Source: Vibrio inusitatus (lineage in GTDB: Bacteria > Pseudomonadota > Gammaproteobacteria > Enterobacterales > Vibrionaceae). Taken from it: a DNA stretch of 64,000 bases. A program made the translations under genes and the position numbers. Shown piece by piece: positions 17,164 through 25,576 of this stretch (position 1 is its first letter; every line of letters begins with the position of its first letter). The DNA lies in the NCBI GenBank assembly GCA_024346935.1, contig AP024879.1:1426001-1490000 (forward strand), in the 5' to 3' direction. Under the pieces are notes generated by a model. The model searched no databases. It was not told the origin of the DNA and saw nothing but the letters and a program-made list of their open reading frames with translations.

Positions 17164-18056
17164 GCAATCTTGCAGGTTCACAGACACTGACGAGAACCAG
17201 AAGCACCCTTCAGAGTTATTACCAACTGACTAAACCCAAAGTCGTTGCACTAATGCTACTTACTGCCGTGGTAGGTATGTGCCTTGCGATGCCCGGCGCT
17301 TTGCCATTGCAACAATCGCTGCTTGGTTTGCTAGGGATAGGCTTAATGGCGGGCTCTGCTGCCGCGTTTAACCATCTTATCGACCAACGTATCGATGCCA
17401 TCATGGCTCGCACCTACAAGCGTCCTTTGCCCTCAGGGGATTTATCCTCTGCCAAAGTCTTTGTGTTTGCAGCCTCTATTGGAGCCATAGGGTTTGTAGT
17501 CTTGGTGACTTGGGTGAACACATTAACCGCCGTGCTCACCTTTGCTAGCCTATTAGGCTATGCAGTGATCTACACAATGTATCTCAAGCGTGCCACGCCC
17601 CAGAATATAGTGATTGCCGGTATTGCAGGTGCCATGCCGCCTTTACTTGGGTGGGTAGCGGTTACCGGTGAATTGCATGCTAATGCATGGCTGTTGGTTA
17701 TGATTATTTTTATCTGGACGCCACCACACTTTTGGGCGCTGGCTATTCACCGTAAAGATGACTATGCCAAGGCTGATATCCCAATGTTACCTGTGACACA
17801 TGGTGTTGATTATACAAAAACCAGTATCTTGTTATATACCATCTTATTGGCATTAGTTTGCGCTATGCCTGTATTGGTGGGTATGAGTGGTCAGATATAT
17901 CTTGCCAGTTCAACCATCCTTAGCGCTGGCTTTATCTATCATGCTTGGAAGTTGAAATATAAATCTGACAACAAACAAGCGATGGAGACATTTAAATTTT
18001 CCATCTATCATTTGATGCTGTTGTTTGTGGCATTGCTGGTGGATCATTACCTATAA
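17160..18056 (+). CDS. ctaB: Protoheme IX farnesyltransferase (haem O synthase)
   Basis: Adds a farnesyl group to haem B, making haem O for CtaA. The 298-residue UbiA-fold membrane protein has the prenyl-diphosphate motif NHLIDQRIDAIMARTYKRP and a second Asp-rich loop near HRKDDYAKADIPML. It overlaps ctaA by four bases and is the last gene of the oxidase operon. I see no clear hairpin terminator in the 139 bases that follow. Confidence 0.95.
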   Translation: MSNLAGSQTLTRTRSTLQSYYQLTKPKVVALMLLTAVVGMCLAMPGALPLQQSLLGLLGIGLMAGSAAAFNHLIDQRIDAIMARTYKRPLPSGDLSSAKVFVFAASIGAIGFVVLVTWVNTLTAVLTFASLLGYAVIYTMYLKRATPQNIVIAGIAGAMPPLLGWVAVTGELHANAWLLVMIIFIWTPPHFWALAIHRKDDYAKADIPMLPVTHGVDYTKTSILLYTILLALVCAMPVLVGMSGQIYLASSTILSAGFIYHAWKLKYKSDNKQAMETFKFSIYHLMLLFVALLVDHYL

Positions 18057-18195
18057 ATAAGGTGTCGTCCCCTTTTTCCATACGATGACTTTGTTCATTA
18101 ACATCATCCCAGAAGTGTTCAATTGGGAACATGTTTCAGCCTTATTTACTACGATATATGGCACATTGAAACTTACTAACTAGAGAGAGTCGTGT

Positions 18196-18573
18196 ATGTT
18201 CAGTCACGTAATGATCGGTACCAATGATATGCAAGCATCAAAGCAATTTTATGATGCAGTGCTTTCAACCTTAGGGTATTCAGAAGGAAGTATCGATGAT
18301 AAAGGGCGCTGTTTCTACTTCTCTGATAGTGGGGCATTTTGTCTCACAACCCCTATCAACGGTGAACCTGCTACTCACGGAAATGGTATGACGATTGGCT
18401 TTAAAGCTGCCAATAAAGAGTCGGTCGATAATTGGCATCAAATTGGTTTAGATAGTGGCGGGTCTGAATGTGAGGAGCCGCCAGGAATCCGCGGTAATTC
18501 TAAAACTCAGCTTTATATGGCGTACTTGCGCGACCCTTCAGGAAACAAAATCTGCGTTACTCACTTCATGTAA
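18196..18573 (+). CDS. VOC-superfamily (glyoxalase/dioxygenase fold) protein
   Basis: A 125-residue protein with the VOC opening (MFSHVMIGTNDMQASKQFYDAVLSTLGY) and ending (YLRDPSGNKICVTHF), giving the His and Glu/His metal positions of the paired beta-alpha-beta-beta-beta modules. Substrate unknown; the family includes glyoxalases, dioxygenases and resistance proteins. Preceded by a purine-rich ribosome site. It stands alone after the oxidase operon. Confidence 0.82.
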   Translation: MFSHVMIGTNDMQASKQFYDAVLSTLGYSEGSIDDKGRCFYFSDSGAFCLTTPINGEPATHGNGMTIGFKAANKESVDNWHQIGLDSGGSECEEPPGIRGNSKTQLYMAYLRDPSGNKICVTHFM

Positions 18574-18848
18574 CCCATTTCAATCTGTGTTTTACAATGC
18601 CCTATTGAGTTACTTGATGGGGCGTTTTGTCATCTTTAATTAAAGATTCGAACATGGTTATTCTAAGGGGCTGTTGAACAAAACTATATCAATCATGCGT
18701 AGCCCAATTCTTTTTTCTCCCTTATGTCCTATAAGTTTTGTGGAGTTTCTTTTCTATACTTGCTTAATCTCACTTTGTGGTGAGTGACGAGCGGTAAAGT
18801 GCTGGTAGACGTTGTTTCAACTAATCAAAACAAGACAGCGATCATAAT

Positions 18849-18904
18849 AAATTAAAATTATGTTTTAATTTTATTTGAAATGCAGTTTCAAAAATTGCTA
18901 TAGT
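18849..18904 (+). promoter_or_regulatory. kduD promoter with two KdgR-like palindromes
   Basis: The 386-base gap 18574-18959 holds two palindromes. One has arms AAATTAAAA and TTTTAATTT (18849-18871). The other has arms TTTGAAA and TTTCAAA (18874-18892). The second contains TGAAA-N4-GTTTCA, close to the KdgR operator. A promoter TTGAAA (18875)-18 bases-TATAGT (18899) overlaps the second palindrome, so a bound repressor would block RNA polymerase. Confidence 0.55.
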
Positions 18905-18959
18905 ACTCTGCAACAGAGAAATGACATCTTTGAAACCACATACCTTTTGAGGAACCTAC

Positions 18960-19721
18960 ATGATTCTTGATTCTTTTAGCTTACAGGGCAAAGTTGCCAT
19001 AGTTACCGGCTGCAATACAGGTCTTGGTCAAGGAATGGCTCTTGGTCTTGCGAGCGCAGGCTGTGACATTGTTGGTGTTAACCAGTCTGAGCCTAGTGAA
19101 ACGAAGCAGAAGATTGAAGAGTTGGGTCGTAAGTTTGTCGATGTTCGAGCGGATCTTTCTAAAACAGATGATATCCCTAACATTGTAGACCGGGCAGTGA
19201 CCGAATTAGGTCGTATTGACGTGCTGGTGAACAACGCGGGTATTATTCGTCGTAACGATGCTATCGACTTCTCAGAACAAGACTGGGATGACGTGATGAA
19301 CGTTAATGTAAAATCAGTTTTCTTCCTTTCGCAAGCGGTTGCCAAACAAATGATTGCTCAGGGAGAAGGCGGTAAGATCATCAATATCGCTTCCATGTTG
19401 TCGTTTCAGGGTGGTATTCGAGTGCCTTCTTATACAGCTTCGAAAAGTGGTGTAATGGGTGTAACACGATTAATGGCCAATGAATGGGCAAGTCATAACA
19501 TCAATGTGAATGCTATTGCTCCGGGATACATGGCCACAAATAATACAGATGCACTGCGCGCAGACGAAAAGCGAAACAAGGAAATTGTCGATCGCATTCC
19601 TGCTGGTCGTTGGGGCAAACCTGAAGACCTTGCTGGGCCTTGCGTATTCTTGGCTTCATCTGCATCAGATTATGTCAACGGATATACCATTGCCGTCGAT
19701 GGCGGTTGGCTATCTCGTTAA
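18960..19721 (+). CDS. kduD: 2-dehydro-3-deoxy-D-gluconate 5-dehydrogenase (KduD)
   Basis: A 253-residue short-chain dehydrogenase: cofactor motif TGCNTGLGQG, NNAG near residue 90, catalytic YTASK near 160, and the family ending VNGYTIAVDGGWLSR. KduD reduces 2,5-diketo-3-deoxygluconate to KDG in the breakdown of unsaturated uronates from pectin, alginate-like or glycosaminoglycan chains. GAGGAA lies just before the ATG. It sits 142 bases ahead of an RpiB-family isomerase and behind a KdgR-like operator; polysaccharide lyases and KDG kinase are not in the window. Confidence 0.9.
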   Translation: MILDSFSLQGKVAIVTGCNTGLGQGMALGLASAGCDIVGVNQSEPSETKQKIEELGRKFVDVRADLSKTDDIPNIVDRAVTELGRIDVLVNNAGIIRRNDAIDFSEQDWDDVMNVNVKSVFFLSQAVAKQMIAQGEGGKIINIASMLSFQGGIRVPSYTASKSGVMGVTRLMANEWASHNINVNAIAPGYMATNNTDALRADEKRNKEIVDRIPAGRWGKPEDLAGPCVFLASSASDYVNGYTIAVDGGWLSR

Positions 19722-19863
19722 CCAGAACACAGGACAGATTCGGGCCACGCTATCGCTAAAATATTAATAGCCGTGTGTCGAGGAGAAGCGCTTACAACAG
19801 CGTATCTTCAGCCCAAGACTTATAATTAGATTAATTTATTGCAGTCTACTGCAGGAGTATTCA

Positions 19864-20499
19864 ATGAAAATCGCATTAATGATGGAAAATAGCCAAGCGC
19901 CTAAGAATGCTATGGTCGCAACTGAGCTTAACAATGTTGCTGGTGGTCTTGGTCATGACGTATTTAACGTTGGTATGACTGACGAAAACGATCATCACCT
20001 AACCTATATTCACCTAGGTATCCAAGCAAGCATCCTTCTTAACTCAAAGGCTGTAGACTTTGTAGTAACGGGCTGTGGCACAGGTCAAGGCGCGCTAATG
20101 GCAAGCAACCTGCACCCTGGTGTTGTTTGTGGTTACTGTTTAGAACCATCTGATGCATTTCTATTTAACCAAATTAACAATGGTAATGCGATTGCTCTAG
20201 CATTTGCTAAAGGCTTTGGTTGGGCTGGTGAGCTGAACGTTCGCTACATCTTTGAAAAAGCATTTACAGGTGCTCGTGGTGAAGGTTACCCAATTGAGCG
20301 TGCTGCTCCTCAACAAGCAAACGCTGCGATTCTAAGTGAAGTGAAATCTGCAGTATGTAAAGACGTAGTTTCTTCTCTACGCGCGATCGACCAAGAGCTA
20401 GTGAAACAAGCAGTAGGTAGTGCACAATTCCAAGAGTGCTTCTTCTCTAACTGTCAAGATTCTGAGATTGCTGAGTACGTTCGTTCTCTAATCGATTAA
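19864..20499 (+). CDS. RpiB/LacAB-family sugar isomerase, probably the uronate isomerase partner of KduD
   Basis: A 211-residue protein of the RpiB/LacA/LacB fold: N-terminal MKIALMMENSQAPKN, active-site segment VTGCGTGQGALMASN near residue 68, and a C-terminal extension beyond the 150 residues of RpiB. In streptococci an RpiB-family enzyme (DhuI) paired with an SDR (DhuD) replaces KduI, isomerising the 4-deoxy-hexosulose uronate. The same pairing is seen here, so I infer that role rather than ribose-5-phosphate isomerisation. GGAG precedes the ATG; a strong terminator follows. Confidence 0.8.
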   Translation: MKIALMMENSQAPKNAMVATELNNVAGGLGHDVFNVGMTDENDHHLTYIHLGIQASILLNSKAVDFVVTGCGTGQGALMASNLHPGVVCGYCLEPSDAFLFNQINNGNAIALAFAKGFGWAGELNVRYIFEKAFTGARGEGYPIERAAPQQANAAILSEVKSAVCKDVVSSLRAIDQELVKQAVGSAQFQECFFSNCQDSEIAEYVRSLID

Positions 20500-20519
20500 T
20501 TTTCAGCATTAGTAAACGT

Positions 20520-20553
20520 TAAGGCCAGCTGTTATTGCAGCTGGCCTTTGTTG
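20520..20553. terminator. Terminator after the isomerase gene
   Basis: Perfect 11-base arms AAGGCCAGCTG and CAGCTGGCCTT around a six-base loop, followed by TTGTTGTTTT. It also faces the convergent curA stop at 20567. Confidence 0.88.
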
Positions 20554-20566
20554 TTTTAGGATGAAG

Positions 20567-21595
20567 TTAAACTGGCTGGTTGGTTTGCACCACTAACTTA
20601 CCGAAGTTCTTTCCTTCCAGTAGACCTATAAAAGATTCAGGTGCATTTTCTAGGCCTTCAACAAGATGCTCTCTGTAAGTGATTTTACCTTCGCTAAGCC
20701 AAGTCATCATCTGTTGTGCAAATTCAGAATAACGGTGGCCATAATCGTCAAATATAATGAAGCCTTGCATCTTGATTCGCTTAACTAACAACTGCCCCAT
20801 CAACAGAGATAGTCTGTCAGGACCTTCTGGCAGCGATGTAGCATTGTATTGTGAGATCAGGCCACACAAAGGAATGCGAGCTGAAGTATTCAGTAGGGGC
20901 ATAACTGCATCAAACACCTTTCCCCCAACGTTTTCAAAATAGATATCGATTCCATCACTACATGCGTTAGCCAATTGTTCGACAAGGTCATTAGCTTTGT
21001 GATCAATACATGCATCAAAACCCAGAGTATCGACTGCAAACCTGCATTTTTCTTTGCCGCCGGCGATTCCTACAACTCGACAACCTTTGATCTTGGCGAT
21101 TTGACCAACCATAGAGCCAACGGCTCCCGTAGCAGCGGCGACGACTACAGTTTCACCAGCTTTGGGCTGACCGATATCCAAGAGCCCCATATAGGCAGTA
21201 AAGCCAGGCATGCCCATCACACCGAGAGCATAAGAAGGATGTTCTGGGTTCAAGCCAAGTTTAATTAAACCTTCACCATTAGATACCCCATAATCTTGCC
21301 ACCCAGTAAAAGCGAGTACCCACTCACCTATAGCAAAGTCATTGTGCTTAGATTCAGTGACTTGACAAACTGTGCCACCCACCATGGTGTCGCCAATAGC
21401 AATCGGCTCAGCGTAAGATTTTGCGTCACTCATTCGACCGCGCATATAGGGGTCTAAAGAGAGATAGACACTTCGCAGTAATATTTCTCCGTCGGTGATC
21501 TGAGGAATATTGGAGGTTTCTAATCGGAAATTACAAGGCTTTGGTGCGCCAACGGGACGTGAGGAGAGTACTAATCTGCGGTTAATTGCGGTCAT
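20567..21595 (-). CDS. curA: NADPH-dependent alkenal/curcumin reductase (zinc-free MDR family)
   Basis: A 342-residue medium-chain reductase very like E. coli CurA (YncB) along its length: SLDPYMRGRMSD, MPGFTAYMGLLDIGQPK, the NADPH loop AAATGAVGS, FENVGGKVFDAV and the ending ENAPESFIGLLEGKNFGKLVV. It reduces the C=C bond of alpha,beta-unsaturated carbonyls. Start ATG 21595 has AAGGA nine bases upstream; an in-frame start at 21619 lacks support. Cytosolic, monocistronic. Confidence 0.92.
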   Translation of the reverse strand: MTAINRRLVLSSRPVGAPKPCNFRLETSNIPQITDGEILLRSVYLSLDPYMRGRMSDAKSYAEPIAIGDTMVGGTVCQVTESKHNDFAIGEWVLAFTGWQDYGVSNGEGLIKLGLNPEHPSYALGVMGMPGFTAYMGLLDIGQPKAGETVVVAAATGAVGSMVGQIAKIKGCRVVGIAGGKEKCRFAVDTLGFDACIDHKANDLVEQLANACSDGIDIYFENVGGKVFDAVMPLLNTSARIPLCGLISQYNATSLPEGPDRLSLLMGQLLVKRIKMQGFIIFDDYGHRYSEFAQQMMTWLSEGKITYREHLVEGLENAPESFIGLLEGKNFGKLVVQTNQPV

Positions 21596-21640
21596 GAATG
21601 TTCCTTGTTGGTTACACATACAGTAACTTTGTTTTTAAAA

Positions 21641-22873
21641 TCAATTGAATGGGTTACTGAATTTTTCATCATTGAGCATATCATCATCGGTCAACGTGTT
21701 TAGAAAGGCAACTAGTGCCTCCTTTTCTTGCTCAGTAAAATCGAACCGTACAGGATTGCCTTCAGAGTCGAGTAAAGGTGCGCTTAAACGAGGATGTGCT
21801 TGTATACCAGAGCTGTAGTGCTCAATAACAGCCTCAAGACTATTAAAACGTCCGTCATGCATGAATGGGGCTCGAACAGCAATATTTCGTAGCGACGGTG
21901 CTTTGAATTTGCCCTGATCGCGTCGATTCTGAGTCGACTCAAATATACCTTGATCATTAGTCGATTCAGCGTCTAAACCATTGTTAGTTGAGTGTGTTGT
22001 GATTTGTTCAAGATCATTGGGTATAGGGCCGGCAAAGGCTTCTGTCACGTGACATCCTGCGCAATTTACATTAGTGCCATCGGCCAGTTCCCGAGGTAAA
22101 AAGAATAAGCTTTTACCTGTATTCTCTTGTTCAGTAAATGCCGGAAAATCAACAATGGGAGATTGCACTTCGCTTCGAGCAATATCATATTTGGCTGTAG
22201 TGCTGACTAGGCTACGAATAAACTGCGCAAGGGCTCTTGCTATGCGGTCACTTGAAATGTTTTCATCGCCAAAAGCATTACGAAATAGCTCAGGATAGTA
22301 GCTTTGATTAGTGACTATTTCCTCCAGTTCAGCCAATATTAACCCCATCTCTATGGGATCTTGAAAGGGCATAAGAACTTGCTCTTCTAAGCTACCTGCA
22401 CGTTCATCCCAAAAGAATTTACCACTAAAAAAGAATCTCGCATTCACTAATCCCATCGAGTGACGGCGAGTCAATTCGCCATCAAAACCTCTACTTTGTA
22501 TTTCTGGGTCTGAAAAAGCATGTTGAGCTTGATGGCATGATGAACAGGAAATAGTCCCGTTCGCACTCAATCTTTTGTCGTAAAAAAGTACCCTACCTAG
22601 GGTAGCTCCAGCATTAGTCACGGTATTGTCGACAGGGGTATTATCAAAATCAGTCGCTGCGTACTGAAACTGAAAACGTCCAGGGAAGTCATTCTGCGTT
22701 AAGTGCTCAGGGAGATTGAGATTAGCATAGTTAAAATTCTCCTCTGGCAGAGTAGGGACAGAAGTATTTTCATTCTGAATAGTATCGTCATCTGAGTCGT
22801 CACTACTATTGCAACCAACAAGTGTTGCTGTAAGAAAAATAGATAAGCCTAAACGAATAAAGGGTCGTGACAT
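21641..22873 (-). CDS. Di-haem cytochrome c peroxidase-family lipoprotein (MauG/CcpA-like)
   Basis: A 410-residue lipoprotein: signal peptide with lipobox (TLVGC) and Ser/Asp-rich linker. It has two c-haem motifs, CSSCH (near 108) and CAGCH (near 271), in the order of bacterial cytochrome c peroxidases. APFMHDGRF near 338 carries the Met typical of the electron-transferring haem. Members reduce H2O2 in the periplasm or modify substrates like MauG. It is divergent from the alcohol dehydrogenase gene. Confidence 0.85.
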   Translation of the reverse strand: MSRPFIRLGLSIFLTATLVGCNSSDDSDDDTIQNENTSVPTLPEENFNYANLNLPEHLTQNDFPGRFQFQYAATDFDNTPVDNTVTNAGATLGRVLFYDKRLSANGTISCSSCHQAQHAFSDPEIQSRGFDGELTRRHSMGLVNARFFFSGKFFWDERAGSLEEQVLMPFQDPIEMGLILAELEEIVTNQSYYPELFRNAFGDENISSDRIARALAQFIRSLVSTTAKYDIARSEVQSPIVDFPAFTEQENTGKSLFFLPRELADGTNVNCAGCHVTEAFAGPIPNDLEQITTHSTNNGLDAESTNDQGIFESTQNRRDQGKFKAPSLRNIAVRAPFMHDGRFNSLEAVIEHYSSGIQAHPRLSAPLLDSEGNPVRFDFTEQEKEALVAFLNTLTDDDMLNDEKFSNPFN

Positions 22874-23092
22874 AACTTCCTACTAGCCTGAACGAAAGGG
22901 GTGAGATAAGCCTAGCACCCGTTGCGTAAAACAACGTAAAGGGGAGTACTTTTTCTACTCTATGACATATAGCCACAATTCATCGTGTCTACATAACAAC
23001 TTAGCCACAAATCAATTGAACCTAATAACTCATAAATTAATATGGTAGCTATGTTAGTCACAGAGACTAACCCGCTATTTCCAAGGAAGGGT

Positions 23093-24289
23093 ATGTTTCA
23101 CAAATTACTAGTAGGTGTAAAAAAGCCGTTTTTGAAGATGTTACCTATCCCAGAGCCCAGATTAGTGATGGGAAGTGGAGTATCAGAACAAATAGGTGAA
23201 CTATGTCGAGAGTATGAAATTTATCACCCCCTCGTAGTCACTGATAAGCTGTTGGTAAATTTAGGTGTCATTGATCCGATACTGGATTCTCTCCGTGGTA
23301 CCAATCACCCTTTTACTTTGTATGATGAGGTGACACCTGATCCCAGCTTTGATGAGGTGAGGAATGGGGTACGCTTATTTATAGATAAAGGGTGTGACGG
23401 AATTATAGCGGTAGGCGGAGGCTCTCCAATGGACTGCGCCAAAGCGATATCGGCGAGTGCTAAAACGAATAAGGATGTGACCCGACTGCTCGGTCTCATG
23501 AGGGTTCATAGGCCTATTCACCCGATTATTGCAGTACCGACCACTTCTGGAACGGGCTCAGAAGGTACCGTTGCTGCTGTAATTAGTGATCACCAAGCAA
23601 GAAAGAAGCAGGCGATTACAGACCCTTTTATTGTGCCTAAGGTTGCATTATTAGACCCCAAGTTAATGGTTGGTCTACCCCCTAAAATTACTGCCGAAAC
23701 AGGAGCAGATGCGCTGACGCACGCAATAGAATCTTATATCAGTGGTTACGCTAACGACTATTCGCAACAGCTTTCTATTTCGGCAATTCAAAGAATTTTT
23801 AGATGCTTGCCGGTTGTGGTGGTGGACGGTAATCATTTAGAAGCGCGTCAAGAAATGGCACAGGCCAGTTATGAAGCGGGTCTTGCATTTACTCGAACCT
23901 ACATTGGTTATGTTCATGCCATAGCTCATCAATTGGGTGCCTTCTATCATGTTCCTCATGGCCGTGCGAACGCTATCGTATTACCATCAGTATTGCGATT
24001 TATTGTAGCGATAGACCCCAAATCGATTGCATCACTGGCTACGACTGCGGGTTACGCAACCGGTGATACCGATAGTGCAAATGCTTTGGCGTTTATAGAG
24101 AAAGTCGAACAGTTACTTGCGCAATTGGGTATTCCTAATTTTGTAGCTGAGCTAAAAATCGCAGATATATCTCAAATTGCAAAGCAAGCTATTGATGAGG
24201 CCTTTGGCGATTATCCCGTTCCAGTTGAAATGAGCGAAGAACAATGCCATCACATATTAAAAGGACTAGTTAAGAGAATGGATAAATGA
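23093..24289 (+). CDS. Iron-containing alcohol dehydrogenase
   Basis: A 398-residue group III dehydrogenase: nucleotide site VGGGSPMDCAKAIS, PTTSGTGSEGT, and iron ligands in ETGADALTHAIESY, HAIAHQLGAFYHVPHG. It interconverts alcohols and aldehydes with NAD(P)H; substrate unknown. Start ATG 23093 is preferred for AAGGA five bases upstream; in-frame ATGs at 23042 and 23051 would add 14-17 residues but lack one. Its stop overlaps the next small gene by four bases. Confidence 0.87.
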   Translation: MFHKLLVGVKKPFLKMLPIPEPRLVMGSGVSEQIGELCREYEIYHPLVVTDKLLVNLGVIDPILDSLRGTNHPFTLYDEVTPDPSFDEVRNGVRLFIDKGCDGIIAVGGGSPMDCAKAISASAKTNKDVTRLLGLMRVHRPIHPIIAVPTTSGTGSEGTVAAVISDHQARKKQAITDPFIVPKVALLDPKLMVGLPPKITAETGADALTHAIESYISGYANDYSQQLSISAIQRIFRCLPVVVVDGNHLEARQEMAQASYEAGLAFTRTYIGYVHAIAHQLGAFYHVPHGRANAIVLPSVLRFIVAIDPKSIASLATTAGYATGDTDSANALAFIEKVEQLLAQLGIPNFVAELKIADISQIAKQAIDEAFGDYPVPVEMSEEQCHHILKGLVKRMDK

Positions 24290-24516
24290 CGACTAAGAAC
24301 CACAAAAGCCAAATCAGAATCATTGTAGCAACGCTCGTTGTCGCCTTTTTGTCTATTTTTGGGCACGTCATTCTTACCCCTGTATTAGCTAAGATGGGGT
24401 GGGTTGAATATGTTGCTGCGGCTATCCCGTTTACCATGATGGGATTATGTGTGTGGGCCGTTCGTGATGCTGCAAAGGCCTTAGATGACGAAAATGAAGA
24501 TAACGAGTCTTTGTAG
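24286..24516 (+). CDS. Small two-helix membrane protein, unknown
   Basis: A 76-residue protein with two hydrophobic helices (IIVATLVVAFLSIFGHVIL; VEYVAAAIPFTMMGLCVWAV) and an acidic tail (DDENEDNESL). The ATG lies within the alcohol dehydrogenase stop (ATGA), so it is probably co-translated with it. I do not recognise a family. Confidence 0.65.
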   Translation: MTTKNHKSQIRIIVATLVVAFLSIFGHVILTPVLAKMGWVEYVAAAIPFTMMGLCVWAVRDAAKALDDENEDNESL

Positions 24517-24551
24517 TTTCACTGTAAGGTCTATTCTTTTTAAGTAGATAA

Positions 24552-24567
24552 TTAAAGTTAACTTAAA
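24552..24567 (+). promoter_or_regulatory. Candidate SoxR-binding palindrome
   Basis: AAGTTAACTT (24555-24564), extended to a 16-base near-palindrome, matches the core of the SoxR operator (CCTCAAGTTAACTTGAGG). It lies 20 bases before the soxR start, so self-regulation is plausible. Flanking -35/-10 elements are weak. Confidence 0.45.
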
Positions 24568-24584
24568 GTTCAGTGGGGATGACA

Positions 24585-25049
24585 ATGGTCTTAAATACAC
24601 GTTTCTTCACGGTTGGAGAGGCAGCTAAGCGCTGCGGGGTAGCGACATCAGCGTTACGATTTTATGAGAGCAAGGGGCTGATTGAAAGTATCAGAACGGA
24701 AGGCAATCAAAGACGTTATCCAGCCAGTACCATTCGCGTCATTTCAGTCATCAAAGCGGCGCAACAAATAGGAGTGAGTTTAGAAGAGATTAAACTTGCA
24801 CTGAAAACCTTACCTAACCATAAGCAACCGACCAAAAAAGACTGGGCTCGAATGTCTAAGCAATGGGCTGCGTCTTTGGATCAAAAGATACTGGAGATGC
24901 AACGACTAAGAGATAACCTGGACGGCTGTATTGGTTGCGGATGCTTATCGTTAAAAAGCTGCAAGCTATTTAACCCTGAAGACACTGCCTCCGCTCTAGG
25001 CACTGGCGCTCGTTACTTAATTGATGGTTCACCGAGCTCTGAAGACTAA
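24585..25049 (+). CDS. soxR: Redox-sensing MerR-family activator SoxR
   Basis: A 154-residue MerR-type regulator: HTH TVGEAAKRCGVATSALRFYESKGLI, dimer helix, and the [2Fe-2S] cluster motif CIGCGCLSLKSC with cysteines near 115, 118, 120 and 126, the spacing of E. coli SoxR. Cluster oxidation by redox-cycling compounds activates transcription. Start ATG 24585 has GGGG six bases upstream; GTG 24573 is an alternative. No soxS lies beside it, so it likely controls its own regulon directly. Its end overlaps the convergent lipoprotein gene by four bases. Confidence 0.93.
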   Translation: MVLNTRFFTVGEAAKRCGVATSALRFYESKGLIESIRTEGNQRRYPASTIRVISVIKAAQQIGVSLEEIKLALKTLPNHKQPTKKDWARMSKQWAASLDQKILEMQRLRDNLDGCIGCGCLSLKSCKLFNPEDTASALGTGARYLIDGSPSSED

Positions 25050-25396
25050 TCTATAGATGTTAGTGGTGGGCACTTGTAGGCTGTTCCTATAAAGGTCGCA
25101 GATGTTTTGAAATAGTGGGGGCTAAGTAACACAACCGTATTTGCCTTAGTGAGATAGGCATTATTTTTTATTTCATTTATTGCCCCTTGTATAAGTACAT
25201 CATTGGGATAGAAAAGATGCGAATACCAATGCCCTTCACTGCCGGTGACTTCACCGACCCACTCACAGTGTCTTTCTAATGGTAAATTATTGGTGCGAAC
25301 TTGTACGTCTTTTGCTTCTGGCATCAGGTTTTTTTCTGGCGAAGTACACCCGATCAGAACCATCGACACCCCTAGTGCTAGCCAAAGCTTCATCAT
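25046..25396 (-). CDS. DUF4156-family lipoprotein
   Basis: A 116-residue lipoprotein with lipobox LIGC after a 16-residue signal peptide. The body (HCEWVGEVTGSEGHWYSHLF, then AINEIKNNAYLTKANTVVL, AYKCP) fits DUF4156, periplasmic proteins of unknown function with conserved cysteines. Convergent with soxR, overlapping its stop by four bases. Confidence 0.8.
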   Translation of the reverse strand: MMKLWLALGVSMVLIGCTSPEKNLMPEAKDVQVRTNNLPLERHCEWVGEVTGSEGHWYSHLFYPNDVLIQGAINEIKNNAYLTKANTVVLLSPHYFKTSATFIGTAYKCPPLTSID

Positions 25397-25576
25397 TTTT
25401 CTTAACCTGCTGAGATAATCGATTCAGAATTTAATTCTATTCATGAATTGTTAACGAGGAACCCCCTAAATTCAATTATTTAACTGTTTTCTTTTGTATG
25501 AATATTATGATTTATTAAAGCATCGAATAAGAAAATTCATCCTATGAGGGTGAATTGAGAACTTGAGAACCTTTCA

